From: Cephalotrichum gorgonifer
Taxonomy: Eukaryota; Ascomycota; Sordariomycetes; Microascales; Microascaceae
DNA: 64,000 nucleotides
Assembly: GCA_900312665.1 (NCBI GenBank)
Contig: ONZQ02000005.1
Location: 1,715,077-1,779,076 of the forward strand
Direction of reading: 5' to 3'
Position 1 is the first letter of the stretch, and the number at the start of each line of letters is the position of its first letter. Positions 44,288-55,899 of this stretch are shown here, piece by piece. The position numbers were made by a program, and so were the translations under genes. The notes under the pieces were generated by a model. That model was not told where the DNA came from, ran no database searches, and was given only the letters and a program-made list of their open reading frames with translations.

Positions 44288-46011
44288 ATGTCGCCAACTA
44301 TTGTAGCTGAGATTTCTCGGCAGGATCTAGGCTTCCTCGACACCCCATCCACCGCCGTGATCAGCGAGGTTACACTCCTTTCGTCGTACAACTGGGTCGA
44401 AGCACCCACACCCACAATCGCAGTCCCAGGCAGCCCACATCTATGGTCCCCTCCGGCCCCTCGACGACTTCCAAAAGACTCTGGCCTCGTCTACATTGCC
44501 CAGAACGCCGCACGCCACCCGGAGAGCCCCCTGGAGCCACTCTTCCGTTCACTCTACATCTCGAACCCTTCGTTCGATATCCGATCAACCGACGTCATAT
44601 CTGACCGAAACAATGTTCGAAAACTCCTATCTTTCATCGACTCGACTTCAAGTAGGGATGGATTAATCGAATTCACTATCAAGATCGAGCTCGTAGGGGA
44701 TACTGTGATGCTCTGTCGAGATGAGGTCAAGACGTACGATGTCATCGGACCTGACGAATTCCGGGGCTTTGGCCACGAGTTCGAAAAGGTGTACACAACG
44801 AGCAGGGTCAAGGGTAGTACTGGACACTACAGAATTATCTCCTACCGCTTCGGTGGCCTCACCTTCATCATCAGACACGAGACGGATGGCTTTGTTGATA
44901 ACCTACCATCGAACGCTGATCATCTATCCAGTCTTATCAGCGCACTCTCACTATCATCGGCCAATGCCCCCTCTCTTCCGGCTGGGCCAGGATCGAAATT
45001 GACTGTTAAGAAGGATGGCCAGATTGTTTCCCTTGAATCGACCCTTGAGATCAAGACTCGTGCCCACCACAAGCCCCTTCCGTTTGCAGAAGCAGCAGCT
45101 CAACTATGGGTCTCTCAAACTCCAAAGCTCGTGAGGGCATACCACAAGAGTGGCACGTTTCAACCTCCCACAGTTGAGGATGTGGGTTCTAAGATATCAA
45201 AGTGGGAGAACGATAACCAGGGACACCTGAGGAAGCTATCTGGGCTACTTAGCAAAGTCCTACGGGTGGTCAAAGCAGGCGGCAAGGGTGGGAATTGGAC
45301 GCTGAAGTACGATTCGAGTGGGGATAAGCTCGTGATTTGGAAGATCGAGGATCAGAAGATGCTGCCGGACGACTTGTATGCAAAATGGGCAGGAGTTGAA
45401 AGGTCTAGTGCAGAGACAGACACCAACACGCCAACAACTCATGCTCTTACTCCGGTCCAATCCCGCAACAATCCACCATTTTTCGACATCATCGAATACA
45501 GCCTCGCGAAGGGCTACCGACACTTCTTCCGCCGTATGCCCCTCTCTCTGCGAGACTATCGTGTCCTCTACGAGAGTCTCGAGCGTCTTGGTGTCGACGT
45601 TCTCGGACAACAGAATATTTCCAACGTCATGGCTGACTTCCGCACGGGCGCAAATAACTACGATCACTATGAGCGCCGTCGAATTCCGGGCCAAAAGAGC
45701 GTCGCGCGAGATGCTGCGTTCAGACTTTGTATATGTTCCTTAGCAACGACCCCAACTCGAGGATCGGGGACAAGAACAAAGCCTACAACGCGACCCTGTT
45801 CGTCGTGTCTCACAGCGCCATATTCCGCTATAAGACGAGAAAGATTGTGAGGGAGGCTTTCGACGAAAGCTTCGATATCTCCGCGAAGCAGCGCGCTTCT
45901 CTTGACAAATGGGCGGTGGCCTTGCCCACCGGCGGGGCCGCCTCGGAGGGAGATGCCACGACGGAATCAGAGGGGTATTTTGACTTCGATTCTGACTTCG
46001 ATTGGGATTAA
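44288..46011 (+). CDS. Uncharacterised fungal protein with a one-base frameshift
   Basis: A fungus-restricted protein of unknown function, about 574 aa if the frame is continuous. It opens with SSYNWVEAPTPTIAVPGSP and keeps ARHPESPLEPLFRSLY, STDVISDRNNVRKLLSFI, GPDEFRGFGHEFEKVYTTS and ISYRFGGLTFIIRHETDG. Family members are often labelled geranylgeranyl pyrophosphate synthetase in databases, but no Asp-rich prenyl-binding motif is visible, so I reject that function. Frame 1 is sound to CTT at 45725-45727; the conserved continuation (MFLSNDPNS, KAYNATLFVVSHSAIFRYKTRK) is in the next frame from 45727 to the stop at 46011. One additional T in the TTT run would restore the reading frame. It is either a recent inactivating deletion or a homopolymer error; the rest of the gene is undamaged. 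Confidence 0.75.
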
Positions 46012-46200
46012 TCTTCCTGAGAGAATCCTGGAGGAAATGGAATGACCGGGAGAATAATTCGTGTTGACTTTTTTGGCTGCATTGCCCTGTCAAGGAAGTT
46101 TTGGAGACTCATGTGGACGAATTGCAGACTGTTGCAGGTGTAAGGCCCGAGAATGGGTTCCTAACTTCTTTCAGGGATAAAGTCGGTCTTTTGAGAATTG

Positions 46201-46816
46201 TTATGAAGCAGGATTAGCTAAATCCGTTGCTAAGATCGATCTTTCTTGTACTTTGTGCAATCCTAGACTATCTCTTCTCCTCTGGCCCTCCTGGACAGCC
46301 GCATCGCGGATACTACTGGCACATTCCTGCACCAGCGTCCTTGTAGAAGTGTTGGGATCCCCCTGGTATACTCCAACGCCCTCGAGACTCATTCCACCAG
46401 CCTGGTCCACAAGGTTCCGGGTATAGTTTAGAAGCCACAGGCGAGTATGATTTCCTGAATATCTATTGACTGTCAGGAAAAATACGCTCAAAAAAATTGG
46501 ATACAAGAATGTGGAAATACTCCGTACCTTCAAGATCCTCCCTGTCAAACGCATTATCTCCTACACACACGGCACAGTCCACTGTGACATCCGCGACTGC
46601 GATGTCCGTGTTTCCGCAGATGCACTGGAGCTCGAGCAACTCCTCCTGGGCATCGCCGACGATGTCGTCGTTTACGTCGCAGGCTCGGCTCAGTTGGACG
46701 AGTGGGGCGCATCGCGCAGCGCAAGCCCGGGGGATATCATCGGCATCTATTCCGAGCGCGCTAACAATGGACGGCACAGAGCCCAGGAGGAGAGAGGAGA
46801 TGAGGTTGAAACGCAT
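46201..46816 (-). CDS. Small secreted cysteine-rich protein
   Basis: Predicted secreted protein of 180 aa from exons 46816-46528 and 46454-46201 (73-nt intron). Residues 1-20 are a signal peptide (MRFNLISSLLLGSVPSIVSA). The mature N-terminal half carries a Cys pattern seen in many ascomycete secreted proteins: RACAARCAPLV, RACDVN, LQCICGNT and DCAVC, with one more Cys near the middle of exon 2 (VQECASS). The splice gives DLEGNHTRLWLLNYTRN. The C-terminal third is charged and probably disordered. It could be surface-associated or effector-like; function cannot be assigned. It converges on the frameshifted gene, with under 200 bp between ends. Confidence 0.75.
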
Positions 46817-47826
46817 GGTGGATGGTTTGGCTGGGTGGCAAAGGAGATAGTGGAGGTATTAGAAGCAACCACGTGCGAAGGAGCGAATGGAGTTTATGAA
46901 GAATTATCAGCCTGAGCCTGAGTCTTGTCTTGTCCAGCAAGAATATTCCGGCTAGACATCTCAACCTACTCTTGCGCTCATGCTGGTTATATATGCTCCG
47001 ACCGGGAATTTACCTCACGATCCTTACACGAAGAGATGGACCATGCTCTGAATGAAGAGTTAAATTTAGCACGGTAGTTGTTAAGGTACCCATGCCGAAG
47101 TTTTAAAGTATCATCCTGAGACAGCAACGCTACCCAATGAGAGAGGATTCGGTAGTCGGCACCCCGGCGTCTGATGATTTCGGCCCCGGGATCGCCATGA
47201 TCTTCACATCAAAGGTTAATTTTAGGTTTTTTTCTCCTATGTCGGCAAATTCGCGTCGCTTGGCGGAAGGCGTCCAGTCTCAGATTCCGAAAATAACTTC
47301 TTGGCCAAAACGAGAAATCTTGCACGTGAGACCACTATGTGGGCGAAGGACTCCTCCACTTATTGTATGCTTGTCGCAGGATCGACCCACAGGACTCGAA
47401 AACTGGTCGCCAAGACAAAGAGAGTGTACCATCCCGTATAAGGGAACCATGATGTTAGAAAAGGTTGAAAAGACAACTGTTGTTCATGCAGGAATGGGAA
47501 AGGTTATTGATACCAACAAACCACGAATAGCCAGATTACTTCCGAGGCACTTGGAACCTGCTACGCTTGGACGAAAGACCCGACGACCGGTGGTATGCAC
47601 CCCAAATCGGCAGCATGCTTAACATGTAGGGAGACACTCAAGTTACCGTAAAATGAGATAGCATTCGCCCGGATTCTAATTCCTTTTCACCGTGTTGCAA
47701 CCTGTCAGCTTTAGGTGTGCGGAGCATGCGTCTCTTTCCTTCATAAGACACCACAAGCACTCTCCCTATCCTTTCGTCCGTCGTCCTTTTCATATTTTAT
47801 AATGCCCCTCGTCTAGTGTTCGTGGG
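46817..47826. other. Intergenic region
   Basis: About 1 kb. An open frame at 47137-47622 (+), 161 codons, has no recognisable domain and mixed composition; I do not call it a gene. Confidence 0.45.
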
Positions 47827-49996
47827 CTATAATTCCACTTCGATCATCAACAACGCCGCTGCAAACGCCAATCCACACAGCCCAAGCGAGACGAGGTGCG
47901 ACCAACCCAGACCTAGCATATACGACTCAACAATGGCCGAGTAGAACCTGGGATCACACCGGTCAAGGTACTCGATATCTGATACTGCTCCCTTCACGAT
48001 CTTTTTTTTTCGTTTTTTTTCCCCAATGGTTAGCGAGCGTTACCCTTCAGGTACAGGGCTCATGATACTAACCTCGTAGCGTGCAGCGGAATCTAAGCCC
48101 ATGCCCTCAAGCAAAGCTCCCAATTTCCACTCCATCGTCTTCATCACCGTTGCGCCCACTAGCGCGAGGCCAAGAATGGTGCCGAGCGATGAGGTGAGGA
48201 ACATGCCTGCCACAGCCGGTGCTCTCTGCTTCTTGCTGACGGAGGCTTGGATCGAAGTAAAGATGGTTGTCTGTGCAATGCTGACGCCAAACCCACCAGG
48301 GAAAATATACAGGGATTCCCAGAAGCTGGTGCTTCCGTGCCAGGTGAGGTAGATGAGGATGTACGAGAATGAGGAGGATAAGGTACCAAAGATGAGTAAA
48401 TGCTTATAGCGGCCAGTCCTAAGTGGAAGTTAGACAGCACAATTGATATTGGGGAATGAGACTGCTGCCAGATTAGGTTGTCGAGGACGATGGATACATA
48501 CCGTCTTATAACCAAACCCGTAAACAAAGCACCTACTGCGTTACCTACTACTGATGGCACTAAATGCGCTCCAGCTACAGTATTCGATACCCTCTGGCTG
48601 ACCTGGAAGTAGATCGGCACAGAAAACATCATTCCCATTTGGGCAGCGACCTGACTTAGCGTGATGACATAGGACAGGACCACATTGCGTTGTCGGAGTA
48701 GTGAGAGCGGGAAGACGGGATTCGTACTCCACCAGGCCTCAGTCGCAAGGAAGAGTCCCCCAAATAGAATGGAGGATGCAAAAAGCGAGAGGATGGTGGG
48801 GTGATTCCACGGAAGGGTCTTGCCACCGAGGTCGGCCGGGATCAAAACTGCCAAGATGGTTAAGGCGAGAAGGGCTGCGCCCTGGAAATCGATCTGGACG
48901 AGTTTGCTTCTTATCGTCTCCGTCTCGGCCGGGGCTGGGACCTCATCTAAGGCCTCGACGTCGTGATCGTCTGGTCTCTGGCGTTTCTCGGGTACGGTAG
49001 AGTCTTGCGGCAGGAGAACCCATGCCATGAGGGCTGCGACAAGGAAAATGGGCCCTTGTCCTGCGAAGGACCAGCGCCAGCCCACAGTGTCAGCAAGCCA
49101 GCCGCCTGCTGGACCACCGATACTACGGCCTAAAGTTGCGGCCAGGTTGAGTATGGATTGCCATGACGCCGTGTGGCGGAGGGGAACATGGTCTAGGCCT
49201 AACGTAAGTCTGCTGCAGAAGGCCGGAGAAGTGGTGTCTGTGTGCGTGTGGGGATGGGTTGCGAAAACCAGTGTCGGGGGGTTTTCGGGATAGGATAGAC
49301 GCATACCTGATATCAAGAGGGCGGCTACGACAATCATTGCGGCTCCTCCGGCGCCGGATATCGCGCGCCCGAGTATCACCTGCCACATCGACTGGCCCGC
49401 ACCGACGAGTGCACTAGATACTTGACGTGAGAAAAGAAGTGGTAGGGGATGAAGAGGAGAGATCAAAGTGACTTACCATCCTGTCGCGAATATTATGTAT
49501 GCTGAAACTAGGACATTTTTTCGTCCAAAGATAACGCTCAGCTGGCCGCTCTGATTGGAAGAAACACGAAGGGATCAGCCAGTTAGGGAGCTTGAGAACA
49601 CGGCGGCTAGAAAAGAAGCGGCAAAAAAGAACATGACTCGACGGGGAGATGTACGATATTCTGAAATGCTGCTGCCGCGAGGATAAAGGCGGTCACGAGC
49701 CAGCTGGAGATCCCCAAGCTGTTGAACTCGGACGCGATGGTCGAATGGGTCGCGAGGACGAGGGATCCATCGGCATTGCTCGTGAGTATACCGAGAACCA
49801 AGATGCCGATCACGTTCAGTATCTGAGTGTTGTTTTTGCTCTTGCCATTGCCATTGCCATTGCTGTGGATGTCGGTCGGGCCCGATTCCGGGCAGAGGGG
49901 GAGAGCGCGCTCGGGATCTTGTGGCGGGAGGAGTGAGGTGCTCTCTGTGGGGTCCTGAGGGGCAGCGCCGCCGTAGTCTGTGTCCTTTGCACCCAT
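47827..49996 (-). CDS. MFS transporter, VBA/FNX1-like (vacuolar basic amino acid or multidrug type)
   Basis: Predicted 14-helix drug:H+ antiporter-2 type carrier of 576 aa. Six exons: 49996-49655, 49550-49477, 49413-49307, 49198-48502, 48418-48073, 47991-47827 (introns 104, 63, 108, 83, 81 nt). The N-terminal tail contains a Ser/Pro-rich stretch with ESTSLLPP, a dileucine-type signal often seen in vacuolar carriers, and an Asn-Gly repeat. Membrane-domain marks are FQNISGQLSVIFGRKNVLV, MWQVILGRAISGAGGA, GRSIGGPAGGWLADTVGWRWSF and TGRYKHLLIFG. The last exon adds a final helix (YMLGLGWSHLVSLGL). Members export or store basic amino acids or drugs; the choice cannot be made here. Confidence 0.88.
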
Positions 49997-51177
49997 TGAG
50001 GCTATCGAGTGGATATCGAGCTCCTAGCTGCGTGTTGTGAGCATTGAGTCGTGGAGTGGCGTTGTGAGTAGGAGGGTCAATGCCGTCGCCGCCGGGCTCC
50101 TTGCTTAAGCCCCCGCCTTTCGTCTAATCTCGAGACAGGGCTAGGCGCTGACCGCCGCGTACCGCTTCCAGGCACCTCCAGATTACGCCGCGATAGCGGC
50201 AATACGAGTAACACACCGGACATCCCAATCCGGAATCGGAAGCAGTTTGTCAGCAGGGTCTGCTTTTTAGCGCCGACCCTGAGAATTTCCCGTCGAGGGT
50301 AGCCACGGGCAAGGCCAATGGAAACAGCCCGCAGCTGATAAGTGATCCGCTCTTCTGCATTGGTCAGTCACATGCATAAATATCGGGGCCGATACCTTAC
50401 TCGTAGTATGTGCAGAAAACTGTCGGTTGGCCGGGACCGGATCGCTGTTAGTTGCATAATACGGTGACATCGTGGAGGCTCCGACCCACTTCCAAACGGG
50501 GAGGGAGGGGAGTGGGGGTGGGGGAGAGGGAAGCGCGGGAGATGAGCGGCGCCGCGGTGGGCGAGGATTCTCGGGTGGAAAAGAAATCCTTCTTCTTGCT
50601 CCCTCCCCTCGGATCGGCGTTCGGACCGGCACGTGGGAGTTCGGCGGGCTTGACTTACAGAGCGGGCGGGGTATATAAGCACATTGCAATATCTTCCCCC
50701 TTGCTATGTACTGTCCGCCCTACCTTGTGCTGCCTGTGGTTGATGTCGATGGCGTGCTCGGTGCAGCTACCGGGGCTCTGCGGACAGACCCCCCACCCAC
50801 CACGGTCTCACAAAGCCGTGCTGCAAGGTCGATCCTTGGTTCTCCGAACTGTATAATTTCCTTACGGGGAATTGTGTCGCAAGCCCGCCGTTGCCTGGCT
50901 CCAGCGGGCTCCCGTCTTCGTAGAGTGGGGGAGGTCTAGTTAGACGTCAACCATTATCATTACGGCATTACATGTATACTCTGGATACTTCAGGCCCAGG
51001 CACAGATCGACTGTTTATTGGGCGCGGGGTACGGGTAACGTAGGCGATCCGCCGCAAGTCGGAACGAGGACCGTCAATTGGGTTATTACGGAGTATTATC
51101 CTACTTCACCAACCACCCCGGAATAAGACTAGAGATAAAGCTACCATCCCCGCTAGACCACTCTCAAAGCGGAATGA
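49997..51177. other. Intergenic region
   Basis: About 1.2 kb. A TATA-like tatataag at about 50671 faces right and is followed by only a 77-codon frame (50706-50939) with no recognisable domain. GC-rich purine tracts lie near 50500. Confidence 0.45.
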
Positions 51178-54100
51178 TCAGAAATATAGAAACGTGATCT
51201 GGCCAGTGGAATGACCCAGGACCAATATATCCCCATGAACCGTGTCACACTTTGCCCTGTATTTGGGGGGGAGCCAGAGAGTCTTCTCTCCGTGCTGTAC
51301 GACCCATGTTCCGTCCACGTGTAGGGGCGTACTCGTGCCTTTCCGCTCCTGCAATATTTTCACGCGGTCCGAGGGCGTGCCCGTGATCCAGACTCGTTCC
51401 TCCGTCTCTAGGTGCCAGCCATCCTCTGAGAAGGCTATCTCTGTGGGATATGAATCCACTTCGAGCGTCTCCTGGAGTATCCCTTCCGTTACATCCCAGA
51501 GCCGGATAGTTTTATCGCCTGCGGCCGATACGAGCGTCTTACTGTCATGCGAGAAGGCTAAACAGCTGATATAACTTCGATGCCCCTCGAGTGTCTTCAG
51601 GTGTGTGCCTGATGCAGCATCCCAGATCCTAATGGTATCGTCGAATGAACCGGATGCAAGAATCGTGCTGTCGTGGGAGAAGGCCACGGCATTGACTTGC
51701 AGGCCATGGCCCTCAAGTGTCCGCCGGTGGGTTCCCGTTGCGATGTCCCAGAGTCGCACAGTGTGATCGTCCGAGGCCGATGCGAGCGTCTTGCCATCAT
51801 GCGAGATGGTAACGTCATTGACCTCACTGCGGTGGCCCTCAACCGTCAGCTGCTGCTGCATACCGGTTGCTAAATCCCAAACTCCGACTGTATAGTCCTT
51901 TGAGGCCGATGCAAGTATCTTGCTATCAGGCGAGAAGGCTATAGCCATCACTTCTGCACTATGCCCCTCGAGTGTCCGCTGATGCGTGCCCGTTGTTGGC
52001 TCCCAGAGTCGTATAGTGCCGTCCTCTAAGGCCGATACAAGGATGCTGCCATCATGTGAGAATGCGAGAGCATTGACCCAATCGCCATCTTCAACCGAGC
52101 GCTGAAATACGCCTGTTGTTATATCCCAAAACATGATGGTGTAGCTGTATCTGGTTGATGATACAAGCACCCTGCCGTCGGGGGAGAATGCTACAGCAGA
52201 GGCATACTCGCCATAGTCCTCAAGTGTCTGCTGCTTTGTGCCTGTTGCTACGTCCCAGACCCGGCTAGTCTCATCATCTGAGGTCGATACCAGCAGCCTA
52301 TCGTCATATGAGAAGGCTACCGTCTTGACTGTCTTGGTATGGCCCTCAAGTACCTGTTGGCATATCCCCGTCTCCACATCCCAGATGCCGATACGGCTGT
52401 CATCTGCTGCTAATGCAAGCATCTGGGCGTTGTGAGACAAGGTTATAGCGTTGACTACACTGCCATTTCCGTCAATTGTCTGCCGGTAGGTGCCTGTTTC
52501 TATATTCCAGAGCCTGACAATGCAATCACCCGAGGCAGATGCAAGCATCTTGCCATCGGGCGAGAAAGCTAAACACCTGATTGACCTGCGACGCCGCTCA
52601 ATATATTGTTTCGTTTCAGACGGCGAGGGGGACCCGATTGAGATTTCCACATCCTTAAAGACTTGCGTAAGCGTTTGCTGGTGCGTGCCCGTTGCTACAT
52701 CCCAGAGCCGTATTGTCCCATCTGTTGAGGTCGATGCGAGCGTTCTGCCATCCGGCGAGAAGGCTACAACATTGACCGAGTCGGTATGCCCCTCGAGTGC
52801 CTGCCTGTGTTCGCCCCAATGATTTATCATCCCCGCGACCGCCTTGATGGGAGACGCTCTTTCTTCCCAGAACATATTTCTGACGTCGCTCATGGTAGGA
52901 CTGAACACAAGCGCGGAGCTATACGTCTGCATTGGGGCCCGCTCTATGATCGAACGGTGACTAAGGATGAACCTCTCGGTATCCTTCAGCAGCTTCACGA
53001 GGCGAGGGCTTGCGTCCGGCTGTGACTAGGGTCGATCAATCAGTAAAACATCTTTACCACTGTATTATGAATAGTCCGGCCATTGACATACCTGGGCACT
53101 CGCTAACAGTTTCCTAACTGACAACAAACCGTCTGAGAGCTTTCCTAGGAGAGATAGACTCTCAATCCAGTGGAGAAAATGCTCCTTCAGGAAGTTGAAG
53201 ACTGGGCCATCGTCTGCCAGCTCTGTTGTGCACTCCGAGCCCTTGCCATCCGGTAAGCACAAATGGTCGGCCCAGAAGACGCATGAGTATCGCGTTGCAG
53301 CTAGCGGGTCCGGGTTTGGGGGTTTCATATCCTCCGGTGTGAAGCCGAAGCCGAGGTTGTACATGTTCCGTCTGAGTGAAGAGAACATCGCGTCGATAGA
53401 GCGAGTGGCCATGTCCGCATGTCCTTGAGTGGGTCCGGCTGGCTGAAGTTTGGACTTGTATTTCTCTCCCAGATAGTCCTTGGCTGATTGGTGAATTAGG
53501 GTGACCATTTCTCCGGCCACTGCAAGAAACGAGTTGCACTTCTCGATAATAGTGTATGGATCGGTATCAGCCGCCCAGGGAACAAGTACAGCAATCTCGT
53601 CAAGGGATAACGGGCGATATGCAAGGAGAGTGACTACCAATACATCCCTGCAATGCTGGAGGTGTCTTGCCTCCTCAACCTCAATTCTGTCCATCTTATG
53701 ATCGTACAGCATCGCCAGATCGGATGGGTAGTCCTTGATGTTTTTGGCAGCGTATGACCCGCGCACACCCGCGAGGTCATTGAACACAAGAAACACCCAG
53801 AGGAAGTTGTCCTTGGCTCGCTGATGGACGATGGTGGACACCGTTCGCAAAATATCATCCGTGTAGGTGTGGCCGAGTTTGGATGCTTTCAGTTGGGACA
53901 GCTTGTGCCCGATGTATGCGCTCACGGGGCCTTCCAAGCGTTCAGTATCCAGCTCGACCATGCTCTCCGAAGCACGTAGATGGCGTGGATCGTACTCCCC
54001 GAGTTTTGAGAGCATGTCCACCTCCGGACGGCTGGAGAGTAGCCACTTCACATTCTCAGAGAGAGTGAGTGAAGTAGAAATGAGCTGAATCAGTTCCTCC

Positions 54101-55899
54101 AATCCCGGCTTTGTCCGATCAAACTCGTCCAAGGCATCGATGATCAAATATGTCGGAAGCAAGCCGGGATCTTTCAGCATGTTCTCGAACACCCTCTTGA
54201 GAGCATAGAACTCATTCCCATCATTGAAAAGACCCGGGCCGGACTTCTTGTATGCGTTCTGCAGATGAAGGATGAGACCTGGCTGCTGGACGAGGAGCAT
54301 CCACATCAGAGACCTTAGCGCAGCTGTCGCAGTGTTCAACTTCTTCGTACCTGTGCCTTGGCAGAAGAAATACGAGAGGGACGGTGCAAGGGCGGCAGGC
54401 TGGCTTGATAATTCTCGAATCATACCCATCATGAGCATTGTCTTCCCGGTTCCAGCCTGACCCTTTATCCATAAGAGTCGGCACGGCGGAACAGCAGAGT
54501 CACCCCAAGTGGTGAAGGCGATGTACTTGTCAGTATGGAGGATCCACTCATAGGCGCTGTAAAGCAATGTGCCCTTGTTACCCTCAATTCTCGCCATATC
54601 GTCTTGCGGGTTGACGACATAGAGATCGCGGAGGCAAGCTGTTTCCTCGTCATCACTGCGTATCGTCGTCTGCAAAGCAATAAAGTCTTGGAGGGTTTGA
54701 CGGATATCGCCAAGGCGCGCCTGTATTCCCTCGCCATGTTCGACGAGCTCTCGCAGGCGGACCTTGGTTTGTTCCTGGAGGAACTGGGCCGTATCTTTTC
54801 GGATGGCGTCTTCCGCGTCTGTGACGGACTTTAGTTCGCCATCCCAATCATCCAAATGGAGCATACCGCGCAGGAAGACGAGGCCCTGGTTGCGATAATA
54901 GTATGAGCAGATGCTCTTCATCTGGTACATCAGAAGTGCTTTATAAAGCTCAACGACAGAGCCCTCCAACTTGTGAAGAACTGCTTGGAAGTCATTGCCG
55001 TGGGCGATGTTTTCCTTGCTCAGGAGATGTTCGGACAAGGCGCAGTACCAGTCCATCCGAGAGATGACATGGGCGATACCAGAAAGGTTGGCCTTTGACG
55101 CTTTCACAGGATTCAGGAGAATCTAATCGGTTGTTAGCATAGACAGACTACGATAGAGTGGCGTTCTAAGAGCGATTACTTACCTGCAAGCCAACGCACA
55201 CTCCAGCCCACGGAAGTGCCGCTTGCGGTACACTGTGGACAGCCAGGTCCACCAATGACTTGATCGACAGGACTGCATCGGCGGCCTCGCCGACTCTATT
55301 CATAATCTTGGCCGATCTGGATATTTTTGCTCGACCCTTCTCTACTAACTCTGCCATGTGCATTTGACGTTTAGTGGGGTCACGAAGCTCTGACGAGATG
55401 TCCGTGGCAGGGTCGCCTGGGTTGGCGCCGAGGGCCTCTCCCAGCGTCTTGACATACGCTGCGACAAGCTCGGCATCGCCTCTCTCAAGGCTGTCGTACG
55501 CGGCGTTCCACAGTCGCTGGGATGTGGATATCGTAGAGGTATGTTGCTCCGTGGGTCCGGTAACAGTTGGCTTGCCCGGCGATGGTGCAGTGACCGGCGC
55601 ATGACTACCAGTGACAACTGGGTTCTTCTTAGGCAGTACCGGATCAGCATCGGCGCCCAGGTGGTCAGGGGGTCCACATGGCTTCTCCGTGAGTTCAGAA
55701 GCCGGTTTCAGGCTGTGTTTGGTATCTTCCTTGGGTGGCTGGATTTCTACTCGATGCTATGGGTCAGTTTCAAGACGGCCTTCTATGTTGCACTAAGTCC
55801 CAGCGTACCGGTGGATAGCCTGGCAGATAGAGCCGGCGAGACCTCACGGCGGTTCCTGAAACGTCCCTTTAACCCCGAAAAGAGGGCTTTTCTGGTCAT
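51178..55899 (-). CDS. NACHT-WD40 NLR (NWD-type STAND NTPase)
   Basis: Signal-transducing STAND NTPase of about 1,511 aa, the fungal counterpart of NLR immune receptors. Exons 55899-55809, 55749-55184, 55122-53092 and 53025-51178 (introns 59, 61, 66 nt). The N-terminal NWD region has QRLWNAAYDSLERGD and QAALPWAGVCVGLQ joined to ILLNPVKASKANLSG by splicing. The NACHT core has P-loop GQAGTGKT (about 440-447) and Walker B YLIIDALDEFD (about 543-553). A helical linker leads to the C-terminal beta-propeller region: ten clear WD40 repeats (many GHxxxV...LASxSxDxTxRLWDxxTG) and one degenerate final repeat. Repeats differ from one another, so there is no sign of recent repeat homogenisation. Family members act in heterokaryon incompatibility and non-self recognition. 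The first exon and start (Met 55899) are the least certain parts. Confidence 0.9.

Noticed and set aside
44288..46011. Name geranylgeranyl pyrophosphate synthetase for this protein family
   Set aside because: No DDxxD-type prenyl diphosphate motifs are visible; the label looks like propagated misannotation.
46463..46915. Plus-strand frames over 46466-46915
   Set aside because: Antisense shadows of the spliced secreted cysteine-rich protein on the minus strand.
47137..47622. 161-codon open frame
   Set aside because: No recognisable domain, no signal peptide and noncoding-like composition.
50452..50939. Possible small genes after a TATA-like element at 50671
   Set aside because: Encoded peptides are short, GC-driven and unlike any family; the TATA alone is not enough.
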